Shown here: piece after piece, positions 5,444-6,132 of the stretch
How positions within the stretch are numbered: position 1 is the first letter of the stretch
How the letters are laid out: the number at the start of each line of letters is the position of its first letter
Source: Clostridia bacterium
Lineage (GTDB): Bacteria; UBA6262; WVXT01; JAUXBS01
Length of the DNA: 6,132 nucleotides
Reading direction: 5' to 3'
Assembly (NCBI GenBank): GCA_030619245.1
Contig: JAUXBS010000080.1
Coordinates: 1-6,132, forward strand
Made by a program: the position numbers and the translations under genes
Notes under the pieces: generated by a model
What the model saw: the letters and a program-made list of their open reading frames with translations, nothing else
What the model was told of the DNA's origin: nothing
Databases searched by the model: none

Positions 5444-6093
5444 AAAAAAGCGCAATATTAATAATATCAATGCTCATCACGGTTTCAACCATATCGGCCG
5501 GACAGGCAAAAGTCCTGCTTGAACTGAGGGCCGGGCCCGATTTCACAATTGATGACGCCCTTGGTTTTCTTGACCTTGAAACCGAAAAGTTCATGGAGCA
5601 GGACCTTATTACCTCGCTGTCACTCGGACTGCTCATGGCTAATTTCCTCGGCATGTCAGTGGAGGGCACCCTGAGGTCGCCCCAGTACATCAACAACAGG
5701 TTTACCGGCACAGGTTTTGAAACAGGGTACGTGAACCTCTTCCTGGACCTGTTCATAATCAGGGCGGGCCTGGGGGCCGACCTGCTGACCATTACCAATA
5801 CTGACAGGATAGTCAAGGCCTTCGCGGGAATCGTGATAAAGTTCAGGAAACTTGCCTTCGTCGCGCAGGGAACGCGTTACGGCATGTACACCTACCCCGA
5901 CGCAATCACCTTCAGCACCTATGACAGGGTGGGGGTGCAGGCAGGGTTTACATTAATGTTCGGCGGTAAGAAAAAAGTGACCTGGGATACGAAGAAAGAC
6001 GAGGAGTGGAAAACTTTCTGGCAGAACAGGTTCAATGAATCCTCTCAGCCCGTACCGGCGGAGAAAACTCCCGTTAACAGGCGTTACTATTAA
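5440..6093 (+). CDS. Exported protein of unknown function, possibly beta-barrel-like
   Basis: I do not recognise a family. The 217-residue product begins with a clear Sec signal peptide: MKKS, a hydrophobic core at about 5-18, and a likely signal peptidase I site after GQA at 23. The mature part has several segments with alternating hydrophobic residues and Gly/aromatic content (about 71-79, 93-103, 107-114, 126-135, 138-146, 163-174), as in small outer-membrane barrels. After VGVQAGFTLMF, ending at 174, the chain turns charged and Trp-containing (WDTKKDEEWKTFWQNRF) with a Pro-rich end, so it does not finish on the usual C-terminal barrel strand. No cysteine is visible, so it is not a lipoprotein. 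ATG 5440 has a modest AGGT at 5432-5435. It stands alone under its own promoter, opposite uvrB. Being a gene is secure; the barrel idea is inference. Confidence 0.85.
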   Translation: MKKSAILIISMLITVSTISAGQAKVLLELRAGPDFTIDDALGFLDLETEKFMEQDLITSLSLGLLMANFLGMSVEGTLRSPQYINNRFTGTGFETGYVNLFLDLFIIRAGLGADLLTITNTDRIVKAFAGIVIKFRKLAFVAQGTRYGMYTYPDAITFSTYDRVGVQAGFTLMFGGKKKVTWDTKKDEEWKTFWQNRFNESSQPVPAEKTPVNRRYY

Positions 6094-6115
6094 ACAGGGA
6101 CCAATACCTGTTTAA
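6090..6115 (+). terminator. Perfect stem overlapping the stop codon, possible terminator
   Basis: TTAAACAGG (6090-6098) and CCTGTTTAA (6107-6115) are perfect 9-bp arms with an 8-nt loop, and the TAA stop of the exported-protein gene lies in the first arm. The T residues are inside the stem and no T-run follows, so it is not a textbook intrinsic terminator. It may protect the mRNA 3' end or end transcription weakly. Confidence 0.4.
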
Positions 6116-6132
6116 AAGCAGAGCCGTACCGA

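Noticed and set aside
5427..5522. ATG at 5427 as an alternative start just upstream of 5440
   Set aside because: It is in another frame, lasts only 31 codons and would destroy the signal peptide read from ATG 5440.
5418..5816. A 132-codon minus-strand frame opposite the exported-protein gene
   Set aside because: The plus-strand gene has a signal peptide, promoter and ribosome site; the antisense frame has none of these.

Overview
The window looks like ordinary chromosome from an uncultured, probably Gram-negative bacterium. Coding DNA is moderate in G+C with many AGG arginine codons, and the spacers are A+T-rich. The proteins read as deep-branching bacterial homologues, but I cannot place the phylum from sequence alone; a candidate phylum of the Elusimicrobiota/Omnitrophota/Goldbacteria kind would fit and is only a guess. 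I see no phage, insertion sequence, CRISPR array, tRNA or rRNA.

Layout. Five minus-strand genes are packed head to tail and read right to left as uvrB, nadC, birA, mgtC-like, maf (about 5091 down to 150). The junctions are a 9-nt gap, a 23-nt overlap, a 37-nt gap with a perfect Shine-Dalgarno, and a 4-nt ATGA overlap. This indicates one transcript, with a weak terminator-like stem after maf. The genes cover DNA excision repair (UvrB), NAD synthesis (NadC), biotin attachment (BirA without its DNA-binding domain), an MgtC/SapB membrane protein and a Maf nucleotide pyrophosphatase. They do not form one pathway and look like a housekeeping cluster.

To the left of maf, a sigma70 promoter with two perfect consensus hexamers drives a further minus-strand gene that leaves the window. 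Its first possible ATG sits where transcription should begin, so the mRNA may be leaderless.

To the right, a 348-bp A+T-rich divergent region separates uvrB from a plus-strand gene for an exported protein of unknown function (5440-6093). Its features are a good promoter on each strand, an 18-bp dyad and a G+C-rich hairpin in the uvrB leader, an 11-bp phased GTTAAC array starting at the plus-strand transcription start, a leader hairpin, and a short candidate upstream ORF on each side that ends at or just before the main start codon. This region is the most interesting part. I found no clearly new multi-gene system; the coding content is largely conventional.
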